From Thermoanaerobaculum aquaticum (lineage in GTDB: Bacteria; Acidobacteriota; Thermoanaerobaculia; Thermoanaerobaculales; Thermoanaerobaculaceae), in the NCBI RefSeq assembly GCF_000687145.1, contig NZ_JMFG01000008.1, positions 64,878 through 128,877 of the forward strand: a stretch of 64,000 nucleotides of DNA, given 5' to 3'. Numbering within the stretch: position 1 is the stretch's first letter; each line of letters begins with the position of its first letter. Shown here piece after piece: positions 41,461 through 49,936 of the stretch. The notes under the pieces were generated by a model. It did not search any database, was not told the DNA's origin, and saw only the letters and a list, made by a program, of their open reading frames with translations. The position numbers and the translations under genes were made by a program.

Positions 41461-43161
41461 ATGAAGCCCGTTTGCTGCCTTTTTGCGTGCCTGAGCCTTA
41501 CGGTGCTGGCGGTGGAGGCCGCCGACCGCCCGGAAGGCAGGTCCTTTGCCACCCGCTCGGTGACCGTAGCCCGCCACGGCATGGTGGCGGCGGCCCACCC
41601 GCTGGCGGTGCTGGTGGGCGTGGAAACCCTCAAGAAGGGCGGCAGCGCAGTGGACGCAGCCATTGCCGTCAACGCCGCGCTGGCCCTGATGGAGCCGGTT
41701 TCCTGCGGCCTCGGCGGGGACCTCTTTGCCATGGTTTACGACCCTGCCACCGGCAAGCTTTACGGGCTCAACGGCTCGGGGCGGGCACCTTTGGCCCTCA
41801 CCCGGGACAAGGTTCCGCCGGCCCCCGATGGCACCGTTCCCCTGCACAGCCCTTACGCCTGGACGGTGCCGGGCTGCGTGGACGGGTGGTGGGAGCTCCA
41901 CCGCAAATTCGGGCGATTGCCGTGGCGCGAGCTGTTTCAACCGGTCATCGCTTACGCCAAAGAGGGCGTCCCCGTCCCGCAGGTCATTGCCGGAGCCTGG
42001 CAGCGCAGTGCCCGGGTTTTTGCCCAGAAGCCCGGGTTTGCCGCCGTTTTTCTCCCCGGAGGCAAAGCCCCAGCTGAAGGTGAGCCCTTTGCCAACCCGG
42101 CCCTGGCGGCCACCTTCGAGGTCTTGGCTCGTGAGGGAGGCCGAGCCTTTTACGAGGGCACCATCGCGCAGCAAATCGTGGCTTATTCCCAAAAAAACGG
42201 CGGCTTTTTTTCCTTGGAGGATCTTGCCCGTCACCGCTCCGAATGGGTGGAGCCCATCAGCACCACCTATCGCGGCTACAACGTTTGGGAGCTGCCCCCC
42301 AACACCCAGGGCCTGGCGGCCCTGCAAATGCTGAACATCCTTGAAAACTTCGACCTCAAAAGCCTGGGCCGCGACCACCCCGACTTTTGGCACCTCTTGG
42401 TGGAAGCCAAAAAGCTCGCCTTTGCCGACCGTGCCCGCTACTACGCCGATCCGGCCTTCTCAAAAACCCCAATCCAGCAACTTCTGAGCAAGGCGTACGC
42501 CAAAAAACAGGCCAGCCGCATAGACATGACCAGGGCCGCTGCCACCGTGGAGCCGGGGAACCCTCACCTGGCCGACGGTGACACCACGTTTTTGGCAGTG
42601 GGCGATGCCTCGGGCATGATGGTGGCGCTCATTCAGTCCAATTACACCGGGTTTGGCTCAGGCTACGTGATCCCCGAGCTGGGCTTTGGTTTGCAAAACC
42701 GTGGAGCGCTTTTCAGCCTCCAGGAAGACCACCCCAACGCCATGGAACCTGGCAAGCGGCCGTTTCACACCATCATCCCCGCCTTCCTGGGCAAAAACGG
42801 CACCCCTCTCATGGCCTTTGGCGTTATGGGCGGGGACATGCAGCCCCAGGGCCACGTGCAAATCGTGGTCAACATCGTGGATTTCGGCATGAACCTGCAG
42901 GAAGCCGGCGATGCCCCCCGCTTTTACCACACCGGCTCTTCCGAGCCCACCGGCACGGTGATGCGCGATGGCGGCAGGCTTTCCCTTGAATCGGGCATCC
43001 CCGTTGACGTGCGCCATGAGCTTTTGCGCCGCGGCCACCGCCTGGTGGAAGCCACCGGCACAGTTTTTGGCGGGTATCAGGCGGTGCTGCGGGACCCCCG
43101 CACCGGTGTTTACTTCGGTGCCACCGAGTCGCGAAAGGACGGAATGGCGCTGGGCTACTGA
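41461..43161 (+). CDS. ggt: Gamma-glutamyltransferase
   Basis: A 566-residue Ntn-hydrolase precursor, exported by the signal sequence MKPVCCLFACLSLTVLAVEA. The autoproteolytic nucleophile is the first Thr of DTTFLAVGDASG near residue 375, which begins the small subunit. Upstream, ARHGMVAAAHPLAV and GGSAVDAAIAVNAAL are family signatures, and GGDMQPQGHVQIVVN follows. It cleaves glutathione and gamma-glutamyl peptides outside the cytoplasm. A strong AAGGAGGAAG precedes the ATG. It is divergent from the hybrid sensor. Confidence 0.93.
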   Translation: MKPVCCLFACLSLTVLAVEAADRPEGRSFATRSVTVARHGMVAAAHPLAVLVGVETLKKGGSAVDAAIAVNAALALMEPVSCGLGGDLFAMVYDPATGKLYGLNGSGRAPLALTRDKVPPAPDGTVPLHSPYAWTVPGCVDGWWELHRKFGRLPWRELFQPVIAYAKEGVPVPQVIAGAWQRSARVFAQKPGFAAVFLPGGKAPAEGEPFANPALAATFEVLAREGGRAFYEGTIAQQIVAYSQKNGGFFSLEDLARHRSEWVEPISTTYRGYNVWELPPNTQGLAALQMLNILENFDLKSLGRDHPDFWHLLVEAKKLAFADRARYYADPAFSKTPIQQLLSKAYAKKQASRIDMTRAAATVEPGNPHLADGDTTFLAVGDASGMMVALIQSNYTGFGSGYVIPELGFGLQNRGALFSLQEDHPNAMEPGKRPFHTIIPAFLGKNGTPLMAFGVMGGDMQPQGHVQIVVNIVDFGMNLQEAGDAPRFYHTGSSEPTGTVMRDGGRLSLESGIPVDVRHELLRRGHRLVEATGTVFGGYQAVLRDPRTGVYFGATESRKDGMALGY

Positions 43162-43164
43162 AAC

Positions 43165-43992
43165 CTAAGGGTGATCGGGGTTAGCCAGCAGAGAGAGGCA
43201 TTTTTCGTGGAGCTTACGGCCCAGGCGTAAGCCCGCAGCGGTGCGGGAGGGGTACCAGGTGAGATCGGCCCCGGAAACCGCAAAACACAGGATGCGCCCG
43301 GCCAGCAGGAAATGGTCGGGTTTTTCTTCGACACCTTCGCCCCAGTCCTGAAGGTGGGCAGGCAGTGCAAAGGCGTAAGGCTCGTCCGGGTAAAGGTGAA
43401 CGCGAACCCCATCGGCGAGCGCCATCTGTTTCCCGACAATGGGGTAGCGGCGCGGGCCAGCAGGAACTGCGTTGTCAAACCCGCAGGTCGTCAAAAGGCG
43501 GCTCACATAGGTGTCGGGCCCGGCGGCCATGAACGGGTCCTTCCACACGAAGTACACGAAAGGGATCGGCACGTGCGCATCAGCGCCAAGCAAAGCCTCC
43601 ACCTCCCGTGCCAGCGCCTCCCCCTGGGTTTGGGCACCCAGCAATGAGCCCAAAAGCCGCCAGAGATCGGGGACCTCCTGGGGCCCCTGGGGGTCTGCCA
43701 CCAGCACCGGCACGTGGGCCGCCAGGGCTTCCACCCTGGCTTTGGGGTTTTCTTCCTTGGCTGCCAAAACCACATCGGGCTTTAAGGCCAAAACCGCCGC
43801 CGGTTCGAAGGTCTTGGTGCCTCCCACCGAGGGCAAAGCGCGCACTTCTGAAGGAGACGTGCAAAAATCGGTGCGGGCCACAAGCTTTTGGCCACACCCC
43901 AGCTGAAAAACCGCCTCGGTGAGGCTGGGCACCAGCGATACCACCCGCTGCGGTGTTCGCCTCAGGCCCGGGCCTAACAAGAAGCTACTCAC
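43165..43992 (-). CDS. BtuF-like helical-backbone metal/cobalamin receptor without signal peptide
   Basis: A 275-residue Peripla_BP_2-type protein (RVVSLVPSLTEAVFQLGCG, ALPSVGGTKTFEPAAVLALKPDVVLAA, DPFMAAGPDTYVSRLLTTCGFDNAV) similar to BtuF and siderophore-binding proteins. It starts directly with the mature domain: no hydrophobic signal, lipobox or permease gene is present, so it is probably cytoplasmic. The GTG start overlaps the CoA-transferase stop by 4 nt. Cobalamin, heme or iron binding is possible; a link to acyl-CoA metabolism is inferred only from the operon. Confidence 0.75.
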   Translation of the reverse strand: MSSFLLGPGLRRTPQRVVSLVPSLTEAVFQLGCGQKLVARTDFCTSPSEVRALPSVGGTKTFEPAAVLALKPDVVLAAKEENPKARVEALAAHVPVLVADPQGPQEVPDLWRLLGSLLGAQTQGEALAREVEALLGADAHVPIPFVYFVWKDPFMAAGPDTYVSRLLTTCGFDNAVPAGPRRYPIVGKQMALADGVRVHLYPDEPYAFALPAHLQDWGEGVEEKPDHFLLAGRILCFAVSGADLTWYPSRTAAGLRLGRKLHEKCLSLLANPDHP

Positions 43993-45287
43993 AGCAAATG
44001 GCGCCGGCGGGCGGCAGAGCGCAGCTCATCCCGAAAGTCGGGGTGCGCCACGCGAATAAGCTCAGCCGCCCGTTCTTTCAGGCTCTTGCCAAAAAGCGAG
44101 GCAATACCAAACTCGGTAACCACGTAGTGCACGTCTGCTCTGGTGGTCACCACGCCCGAGCCGGGAGCCAGCACATCCACAATGCGCGAAACCGTGCCGC
44201 CTTTGGCGGTGGAGGGCAGGGCAATGATGGGCTTACCGCCTTCCGAAGCGGCAGCGCCGCGGATGAAATCCACCTGGCCCCCAAAGCCCGAGTAAATCGA
44301 GGTGCCCAGGGAATCGGCGCAGACCTGTCCGGTGAGATCCACCGCCAAAGCCGAGTTAATGGCCACCATTTTGGCGTTTTGGGCAATGATGAAGGGGTTG
44401 TTGACGTAATCGGAAGGGTGAAACTCCACAAACGGGTTGTTGTCCAAAAAATCAAAGGTGCGTTTGGAGCCCAGGACAAAAGAGGCAATGGTTTTGCCGC
44501 GATGGAGGGTCTTTTTTTCGTTGGTAACTACCCCGGATTCCACCAGCTCCACCAACCCATCCGAAAACATCTCGGTGTGAATGCCAAGGTGCTTTTTTTC
44601 TTTCAAAAAGAGCAAAACCGCATCGGGGATTTCTCCAATGCCCATTTGCAGCGTGGAGCCATCCTCAATGAGCTCCGCTATGTGACTGCCGATGGCTTTG
44701 GCAACTGGGCCAATTTCCTGGGCCTGGGGCAGCTCCAGCACGGGCCGGTCAATTTCCACCACGTGGGTGAGGCGGGACACGTGAATAAACGCGTCCCCCA
44801 GCGCCCGGGGCATTTGCCGGTTAACCAGGGCAATAACCGTGCGGGCCGCTTCCGCTGCCGCTTTGGTGCACTCCACCCCCACACCAAAGGAACAAAATCC
44901 GTGTTCATCGGGCGGGGAAATGTGAATCATGGCCACGTCCACCGGCAGGATTCCCGAAGTAATCAAGCGGGGGATTTGCGAAAGATGCACCGGCACGAAA
45001 TCGGCTCTCCCCTCGTTGACCGCTTGCCGCACGTTGGGCCCGGTAAACAAAGCCCGGTGGCGGAAAACCCCTTCGAATTTGGGATCGGCGTAATCAGCCC
45101 GGCCAAAGGTAAGGATATGGATCACCGTGACGTTGGAAAGCTCGGAAGCCCGCCCCACCATGGCGTGGATGAGCTCCTCGGGGTTGTTGCACCCCCCGTG
45201 AATCCACACGTAATCGCCGGATCTGATGGCCTTGACGGCTTCTTCAGCGGTGGTAACCCGCCGACGGTAAATTTCGTTCCACTGCAC
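43989..45287 (-). CDS. Acetyl-CoA hydrolase/4-hydroxybutyrate CoA-transferase family protein
   Basis: A 432-residue class I CoA-transferase. The glutamate that forms the enzyme-CoA thioester is in GIHTEMFSDG near residue 240, and GIGEIPDAVLLFL precedes it; FGGQVDFIRGAA and TEFGIASLFGKSLKERA are C-terminal family motifs. Members exchange CoA between acetate, butyrate, 4-hydroxybutyrate or succinate. Its place in an operon with an SDR and opposite glutaryl-CoA dehydrogenase suggests activation or release of a C4-C5 acid. Confidence 0.88.
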   Translation of the reverse strand: MQWNEIYRRRVTTAEEAVKAIRSGDYVWIHGGCNNPEELIHAMVGRASELSNVTVIHILTFGRADYADPKFEGVFRHRALFTGPNVRQAVNEGRADFVPVHLSQIPRLITSGILPVDVAMIHISPPDEHGFCSFGVGVECTKAAAEAARTVIALVNRQMPRALGDAFIHVSRLTHVVEIDRPVLELPQAQEIGPVAKAIGSHIAELIEDGSTLQMGIGEIPDAVLLFLKEKKHLGIHTEMFSDGLVELVESGVVTNEKKTLHRGKTIASFVLGSKRTFDFLDNNPFVEFHPSDYVNNPFIIAQNAKMVAINSALAVDLTGQVCADSLGTSIYSGFGGQVDFIRGAAASEGGKPIIALPSTAKGGTVSRIVDVLAPGSGVVTTRADVHYVVTEFGIASLFGKSLKERAAELIRVAHPDFRDELRSAARRRHLL

Positions 45288-45296
45288 GGCGCCTCC

Positions 45297-46415
45297 CTAT
45301 CCCAAAACCGTGGCCAAATCCGCTGCCGATTTACCGAAAATTCGGCCCAAGCCCCCATGCACCAGCTTACCCTGGTAAATGTACGTTCCTGCCGAAAGCT
45401 CCGGCGTGCGACGCAGGGCTTCGGCAAAGCCCCTTTCGGCCACCACCAAAAGGTAGGGCAAAAGGGTGTTGGTCAAAGCAAGCGTGGCGGAGCGGGCCGC
45501 CACCGAGGGCAAGTTAGGTACGCAAAAGTGGCGGATCCCATCTACCGTGTACACCGGATCGGGAAAATACGTGGGGCGGGAGGTTTCCGCGCACCCCCCC
45601 ATGTCAATGGAAAGGTCCATGAGCACCGCCCGGGGCTTCATTCGCTTCAACATATCTCGGGTGATAAGCAGCGGGGCGCGCTCCCCCCGCACCGCCGCCG
45701 ACAGCAACACCAGGTCGGCAAAGGCAATGGCCTTTTCGATGTTGGCCGGGCTGGCCAACATGGTGGGCACGGCATGCCCCACCGCTTGCGCGGCCGCCCG
45801 CAAATGGGCTACCGAGCGGTCCAAAAGCACCACCGAAGCCCCCATGCCCAGGGCTGCCTGGGCGGCGGCCCTCCCCAGAGCCCCGGCACCAATCACCACG
45901 AAGTTGGCGGGGGGTACACCGGGAACACCTGAAAACAGGATCCCCTTGCCGCCAAACTCGTTTAAAAGCAAACCCGAGCCAATGGTAACCGCCAAGCGCC
46001 CGGCAATTTCCGACATGGAGGTCAGCACCGGTGCGTGGCCGTGGGCGTCTTCGATGATTTCGTAGCCCACCACGGAAGCACCGGTGGCCAACAGCGCTTC
46101 CACATCCTCAGGGCGGGCTGCCGGCAGCGCCCAAAAGCCCATCACCACCAGCCCCGGACGCAACAGCGGGTAGTCCTGGGGGCTGGGGCCATGCACACAC
46201 ACCACCGCTTGCGCCCGGGAAAACACCTCCTGCCGGCTGTAGGCAAGGCGGGCCCCCGCTTGCTCGTACTCCTCATCCTCAAACCCCGCACCGGCCCCGG
46301 CGCCTCTTTCCACCCAAACCCTGGCCCCCGCCCGCACCAGGGCCTCCACCCCCGAAGGGGTGAGGGCCACCCGGTGCTCGTGGGGTTTTGTTTCCTTAGG
46401 AATCCCGAACTCCAT
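45297..46415 (-). CDS. Alanine dehydrogenase/PNT-family protein with substituted catalytic residues
   Basis: A 372-residue protein with full-length similarity to alanine dehydrogenase: MEFGIPKETKPHEHRVALTP at the start, MSEIAGRLAV, the Rossmann GAGALGRAAAQAALGMG near 173, and IDMGGCAETSRPT near 268. Arg15 is conserved, but the catalytic Lys75 of alanine dehydrogenases is His75 (CVHGP) and the catalytic His96 is Ala96 (GFWALPA). The FWALPA segment resembles the transhydrogenase alpha subunit more. It therefore probably does not oxidise alanine in the standard way. ATG 46415 has GGAGG 5 nt upstream; a GTG six bases earlier is also possible. Confidence 0.82.
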   Translation of the reverse strand: MEFGIPKETKPHEHRVALTPSGVEALVRAGARVWVERGAGAGAGFEDEEYEQAGARLAYSRQEVFSRAQAVVCVHGPSPQDYPLLRPGLVVMGFWALPAARPEDVEALLATGASVVGYEIIEDAHGHAPVLTSMSEIAGRLAVTIGSGLLLNEFGGKGILFSGVPGVPPANFVVIGAGALGRAAAQAALGMGASVVLLDRSVAHLRAAAQAVGHAVPTMLASPANIEKAIAFADLVLLSAAVRGERAPLLITRDMLKRMKPRAVLMDLSIDMGGCAETSRPTYFPDPVYTVDGIRHFCVPNLPSVAARSATLALTNTLLPYLLVVAERGFAEALRRTPELSAGTYIYQGKLVHGGLGRIFGKSAADLATVLG

Positions 46416-46442
46416 GGTCACCTCCCCGCCCCCCTTGCCGGT

Positions 46443-47168
46443 CTAGCCCCGGGGCAAGGGCAAGAGCGCCCCGCCGGAAACCGGCAGGTCAATTCCGGTG
46501 ATGTGCCGCTGCCGCTCGTCAGCTAAGAACACTACGGCCGATGCTACATCCTCAGGCTCGGCAATGCGCCGCAAGGGGATGCGCTCCACGATGCGTGCTT
46601 CCCTCCCCGGTTCCGACAGCGCCGGCTCGGCCATGGGCGTGCGCACCCAGCCCGGTGAAACCAGGTTTACGCGAATTTGGGGGGCCAATTCCTGGGCAAG
46701 GGATTGCACCAAACCCCAAAGCGCGGCTTTGGAGCCGGCGTAGTGGCTGTGCCCGGGTTCCCCCCGCTCCCCCGCAGTGGAGCCAATGAAAACCATGCTC
46801 CCCCGCGGCATACGGAAAGACGCCTCCCGCGCCAAAAAGTAAGCGGAAAACGTGTTGACCCGAAACATCTCCTCCAGCCTGGCCGCGGAAAGCTCACGGA
46901 TAGGGCCGGCATTCCAAATCCCGGCGCTGTGCACCAGCACATCCACTTGCTGAAGGCCGGCAAACAGCGCCACACACCCCGCTTCCGTGCCCAAATCCGC
47001 CTGCACCAGACTCACGCGCCCGGGATAGCGCCGCGCCAGCTCGCCCAAACCCTTGGGATCGCTCCGAAAGTGAGCGATAACCTCATCGCCCAGCTCCAAA
47101 AACGCTTGGGCACAGGCCAGGCCAATGCCGGAAGCAGCCCCGGTGACCACGACGGTCCTGGGCTTCAC
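46443..47168 (-). CDS. Short-chain dehydrogenase/reductase (SDR)
   Basis: A 241-residue Rossmann oxidoreductase. The cofactor loop is TGAASGIGLACA near 9, HSAGIW near 80 replaces the usual NAG, Ser is in VFIGSTAG near 128, and the catalytic YxxxK is HYAGSK near 142. Arg near 36 (HFRSDP) suggests NADP. It resembles FabG-like 3-ketoacyl reductases; the substrate is unknown. The GTG start overlaps the stop of the small upstream gene by 3 nt. Confidence 0.88.
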   Translation of the reverse strand: MKPRTVVVTGAASGIGLACAQAFLELGDEVIAHFRSDPKGLGELARRYPGRVSLVQADLGTEAGCVALFAGLQQVDVLVHSAGIWNAGPIRELSAARLEEMFRVNTFSAYFLAREASFRMPRGSMVFIGSTAGERGEPGHSHYAGSKAALWGLVQSLAQELAPQIRVNLVSPGWVRTPMAEPALSEPGREARIVERIPLRRIAEPEDVASAVVFLADERQRHITGIDLPVSGGALLPLPRG

Positions 47169-47443
47169 AGCCGCCCCCGGGCCCGCTGCTGGCGGGCTAC
47201 CTGCAGCTGCTGAAGGGCGTTGGTGACGCGGGAGATCTTGCGGTTTTTGAGCTGGTTGCCGGCTACATCATCGGCTGGCAGCACCTGGCCACGCAGGTCC
47301 CTGAGCAGCTTTTCCAGCTCAAACTGCAGCTGATCCATCTCAGAATCGGAAAGCCGCTTGAGCTGGACCGCTGAAAGCAGCGTGTAACCCTCAGCAATTT
47401 GGCTGGCCATCGCCACCGCCGAGCCACCGAGAAAAGGGCACAT
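47165..47443 (-). CDS. Small unknown protein, translationally coupled to the SDR
   Basis: A 92-residue, mostly helical protein with no family I recognise. It has a mild hydrophobic N-terminus (FLGGSAVAMASQIAEGY), a leucine-rich amphipathic helix (LSDSEMDQLQFELEKLLRDLRG) and a basic C-terminal tail (ARQQRARGRL). ATG 47443 has GGAGGG 7 nt upstream. The stop overlaps the SDR start, which supports a real gene. It is the first gene of the five-gene operon that ends with the BtuF-like gene. Confidence 0.6.
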   Translation of the reverse strand: MCPFLGGSAVAMASQIAEGYTLLSAVQLKRLSDSEMDQLQFELEKLLRDLRGQVLPADDVAGNQLKNRKISRVTNALQQLQVARQQRARGRL

Positions 47444-47447
47444 GGCT

Positions 47448-47475
47448 TTGCCCTCCCGGGACATTGTGCCATACT
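47448..47475 (+). promoter_or_regulatory. Promoter of gcdH
   Basis: TTGCCC (47448-47453), a 16-bp spacer and an extended -10 TGC-CATACT (47470-47475). The start would be near 47482, about 28 nt before the ATG, with two GGAGG elements in the leader. Confidence 0.5.
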
Positions 47476-47509
47476 TCACGTGCCCGCGAAGGAGGGCCAC
47501 GGAGGACGC

Positions 47510-48697
47510 ATGGCAACGCAAACCCTGGACCTTTACCTGGTGGAAGAGCTGTACACCGAGGAAGAACGCATGGTGCGCGACGCGGTGCGGGAGTGGGTGG
47601 ACGAGCGCATTCTTCCGCACATCGAAGAGTGGGCCTGGGAGGGCCGCTTCCCCCGGGAGCTGATCCCGGAAATGGCCGCCATGAACCTTTTCGGGGCTAC
47701 GTTTTCCGAGTACGGCCTGCCCGGGCTTTCCAATGTGGCCTACGGGTTGGTCATGCAGGAGCTGGAGCGCGGCGATTCGGGGCTGCGTTCCTTCGTTTCG
47801 GTGCAATCCGCCCTGGTCATGTACCCGATCATGACGTGGGGCTCAAAAGAGCAGAAGGACAAATGGATTCCCCGTTTGGCCAAGGGCGAAGCCATCGGCT
47901 GCTTCGGCCTCACCGAGCCTGACTTTGGCTCCAACCCCGGCGGCATGCGCACCCGCGCCCGGCGGGTGGGCAACGACTGGGTGCTCAACGGCGAAAAGGC
48001 CTGGATCACCAACGGCTCCATTGCCGATGTGGCGGTGGTGTGGGCCAAGGATGATGAGGGCGTTATTCGCGGCTTTTTGGTGGAAAAAGGCACACCGGGT
48101 TTTGAAACCTTTGAGCACAAGGGCAAGTACTCGCTCCGGGCTTCGGTCACCTCACAGCTGGCCTTTACCGACTGCAAGGTCCCCGAAGCCAACCGCCTCC
48201 CCGGGGCCGCTGGCCTCAAGTGCCCGCTCTCCTGCCTCACCCAGGCCCGCTACGGCATTGCCTGGGGAGCCCTGGGATCGGCACTGGCCACCTTCCACGC
48301 AGCCCTGGACTACGCCAAGACCCGCAAGCAGTTTGGGGATGCCCCCATTGCCAGCCACCAGATCATTCAGGAGCGCCTGGTGTGGATGGCCAACGAAATC
48401 ACCAAGGGGCAGCTCATGGTCTGGCGGCTGGGGCGGCTCAAGGACGAAGGGCGCGCCACCTTTGTGCAGGTCTCTCAGGCCAAGCGCAACTCCTGCTGGG
48501 TGGCCCGGGAATGCGCCAAGCTGGCGCGGGAAATTCACGGCGCCAACGGCGTGGTGAACGAGTACCCGGTGATGCGGCACCTGATGAACATCGAATCGGT
48601 GTACACCTACGAAGGCACCCACGACATGCACACGCTCATCCTTGGAGAGTTCCTTACCGGCATCCCGGCGTTCATGCCGCCAAGGCCAGAGCGTTAG
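47510..48697 (+). CDS. gcdH: Glutaryl-CoA dehydrogenase
   Basis: A 395-residue acyl-CoA dehydrogenase that oxidises and decarboxylates glutaryl-CoA to crotonyl-CoA with FAD, passing electrons to ETF. It matches the glutaryl-CoA dehydrogenase pattern closely: LRSFVSVQSALVMYPI with the substrate-binding Arg near 96, GCFGLTEPDFGSNPGGM near 130, KYSLRASVTSQL near 210, ARYGIAWG near 245 and the catalytic Glu in TYEGTHDMHTLILGEF near 370. GGAGGACGC precedes the ATG. It is divergent from the CoA-transferase operon. Lysine or tryptophan catabolism is the likely source of glutaryl-CoA. Confidence 0.92.
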   Translation: MATQTLDLYLVEELYTEEERMVRDAVREWVDERILPHIEEWAWEGRFPRELIPEMAAMNLFGATFSEYGLPGLSNVAYGLVMQELERGDSGLRSFVSVQSALVMYPIMTWGSKEQKDKWIPRLAKGEAIGCFGLTEPDFGSNPGGMRTRARRVGNDWVLNGEKAWITNGSIADVAVVWAKDDEGVIRGFLVEKGTPGFETFEHKGKYSLRASVTSQLAFTDCKVPEANRLPGAAGLKCPLSCLTQARYGIAWGALGSALATFHAALDYAKTRKQFGDAPIASHQIIQERLVWMANEITKGQLMVWRLGRLKDEGRATFVQVSQAKRNSCWVARECAKLAREIHGANGVVNEYPVMRHLMNIESVYTYEGTHDMHTLILGEFLTGIPAFMPPRPER

Positions 48698-48748
48698 GCG
48701 CTTCCCGAAGCTTTAGGCACGCCTGTCGAGGTGCTGGCGGGTATGCCT

Positions 48749-49498
48749 TTAAAAGCTCAACGCCAAGCTCACGTAAGGACCCGAAAGGCGCAGCCGTGCC
48801 CAATCGGGATCGTCGCGGTAGTTCACCCGCAAGCTTCGGAACCCGCCACCTAAGGCCACCGGCCCATACGGGCCCAAAAGGACGCCTGCCTCCAAGCTAT
48901 CGTAGCTTCCCTGGCTCACATGCAGGGTGGCGCCCCGGGCAAAGAACCGCAGGCGCTTTCCGGGGCGAAGGTCCAGGGCCAACCCTGGGGCGGGGAGTGC
49001 CGTTTGAAACGTACCGGACTCGGTAATGGGCGGCGTGCTTTCCGGTGCATCGAGCGTTCCCTCGAAGCGCAGCCCCACCAGCTCCAGCATGGGTCCGAAG
49101 GCCACATGGCCACTGGGTGACGCCAAGAACTGCCAAGCTAGCTGCACCACGCCCCGCTCCACTGCCAGGTCGCTTTTCACCCGCGTGCCCACGGTGTAGG
49201 TTTTCCCGCCGTACTCGATGGTCCGCTCCACCACCCGGTCACCGGTGTACGAGGCCTTCTCGTAGGCAACCGAAATAAACCCGCGCTTTCCAAGGTGAGA
49301 GAGCCGCAAGCTCGGGAGAGGCTCATCGCTCATCCCCAGGTCCTTGGCAAAGTCAACCTCGGTCCCCACCCCTTGATCCACCACCCGTGCTTGGGCGTCC
49401 AAACTGGGGCGAGCTCCCGTGAACTCCAAAAGCGTCTGTGCTGCCAGTGGCACACTGAGCCAGGCGAAAAAAAGCGGTAGGGCTACACGCAGCTTCAT
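48749..49498 (-). CDS. Probable outer-membrane beta-barrel protein
   Basis: A 249-residue exported protein with a clear signal peptide (MKLRVALPLFFAWLSVPLAAQ). Alternating hydrophobic strands continue to a terminal aromatic Phe (YVSLALSF), the usual ending of outer-membrane barrels. It has no recognised enzymatic motif. GGAGG lies 6 nt before the ATG. It converges on gcdH. Confidence 0.65.
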   Translation of the reverse strand: MKLRVALPLFFAWLSVPLAAQTLLEFTGARPSLDAQARVVDQGVGTEVDFAKDLGMSDEPLPSLRLSHLGKRGFISVAYEKASYTGDRVVERTIEYGGKTYTVGTRVKSDLAVERGVVQLAWQFLASPSGHVAFGPMLELVGLRFEGTLDAPESTPPITESGTFQTALPAPGLALDLRPGKRLRFFARGATLHVSQGSYDSLEAGVLLGPYGPVALGGGFRSLRVNYRDDPDWARLRLSGPYVSLALSF

Positions 49499-49624
49499 CG
49501 TCCACCTCCGCAAGACCAGAGCGTTCCGGTCTGCCTTGTCTTGATGCTACGCCGCAACCCAGGGACAAGAGGTGACCCCGCACACCAGGGGCTGGGGACC
49601 GGCTCTCAACGCCGAACTCAGGCT

Positions 49625-49855
49625 TTAATCGTCTGGCAGCTCAAACGGGGGACAGCCAGCGTGGGTGGGGCGGTGCAATGCCGCTTGCGCCAGGTGCGGA
49701 TAGGCTTCGGCAAAAGCCTGGCAAAAAGCCCAGAGCTCCGCCGGCGAAAAGCGGTGAACCTCCCGCAGACGGCGAACGTCCTCCTCGCTTACCGGCAAAT
49801 CCTGGGGGCCGAGAAAGCCCCCGCTTTCGTTTCCAAATCCCTCGGAACGACTCAT
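49625..49855 (-). CDS. Small hypothetical protein
   Basis: A 76-residue acidic protein with a helical centre (VSEEDVRRLREVHRFSPAELWAFCQAFAEAY) and no recognised family. There is no Shine-Dalgarno, but TTGGCA and a -10-like box are placed so that transcription starts at the ATG, as for other genes here. It lies about 80 nt downstream of trpS on the same strand. Confidence 0.45.
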   Translation of the reverse strand: MSRSEGFGNESGGFLGPQDLPVSEEDVRRLREVHRFSPAELWAFCQAFAEAYPHLAQAALHRPTHAGCPPFELPDD

Positions 49856-49862
49856 ACAGGGG

Positions 49863-49892
49863 GCTACACTTCAAGGGACTGCCGGGTGCCAA
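49863..49892 (-). promoter_or_regulatory. Candidate leaderless promoter of the small gene
   Basis: On the minus strand TTGGCA (49892-49887), an 18-bp spacer and TGTAGC (49868-49863) end 7 nt before the ATG at 49855. The -10 is a weak match. Confidence 0.3.
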
Positions 49893-49936
49893 GCTCGCCG
49901 ACCAACACCGTCACCCACCAGCCGGGGGAAAGGTCG

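Noticed and set aside
43953..45932. A 659-codon plus-strand open frame opposite the CoA-transferase and AlaDH-like genes
   Set aside because: Antisense to conserved enzymes, His- and Gly-rich with no domain; not a gene.
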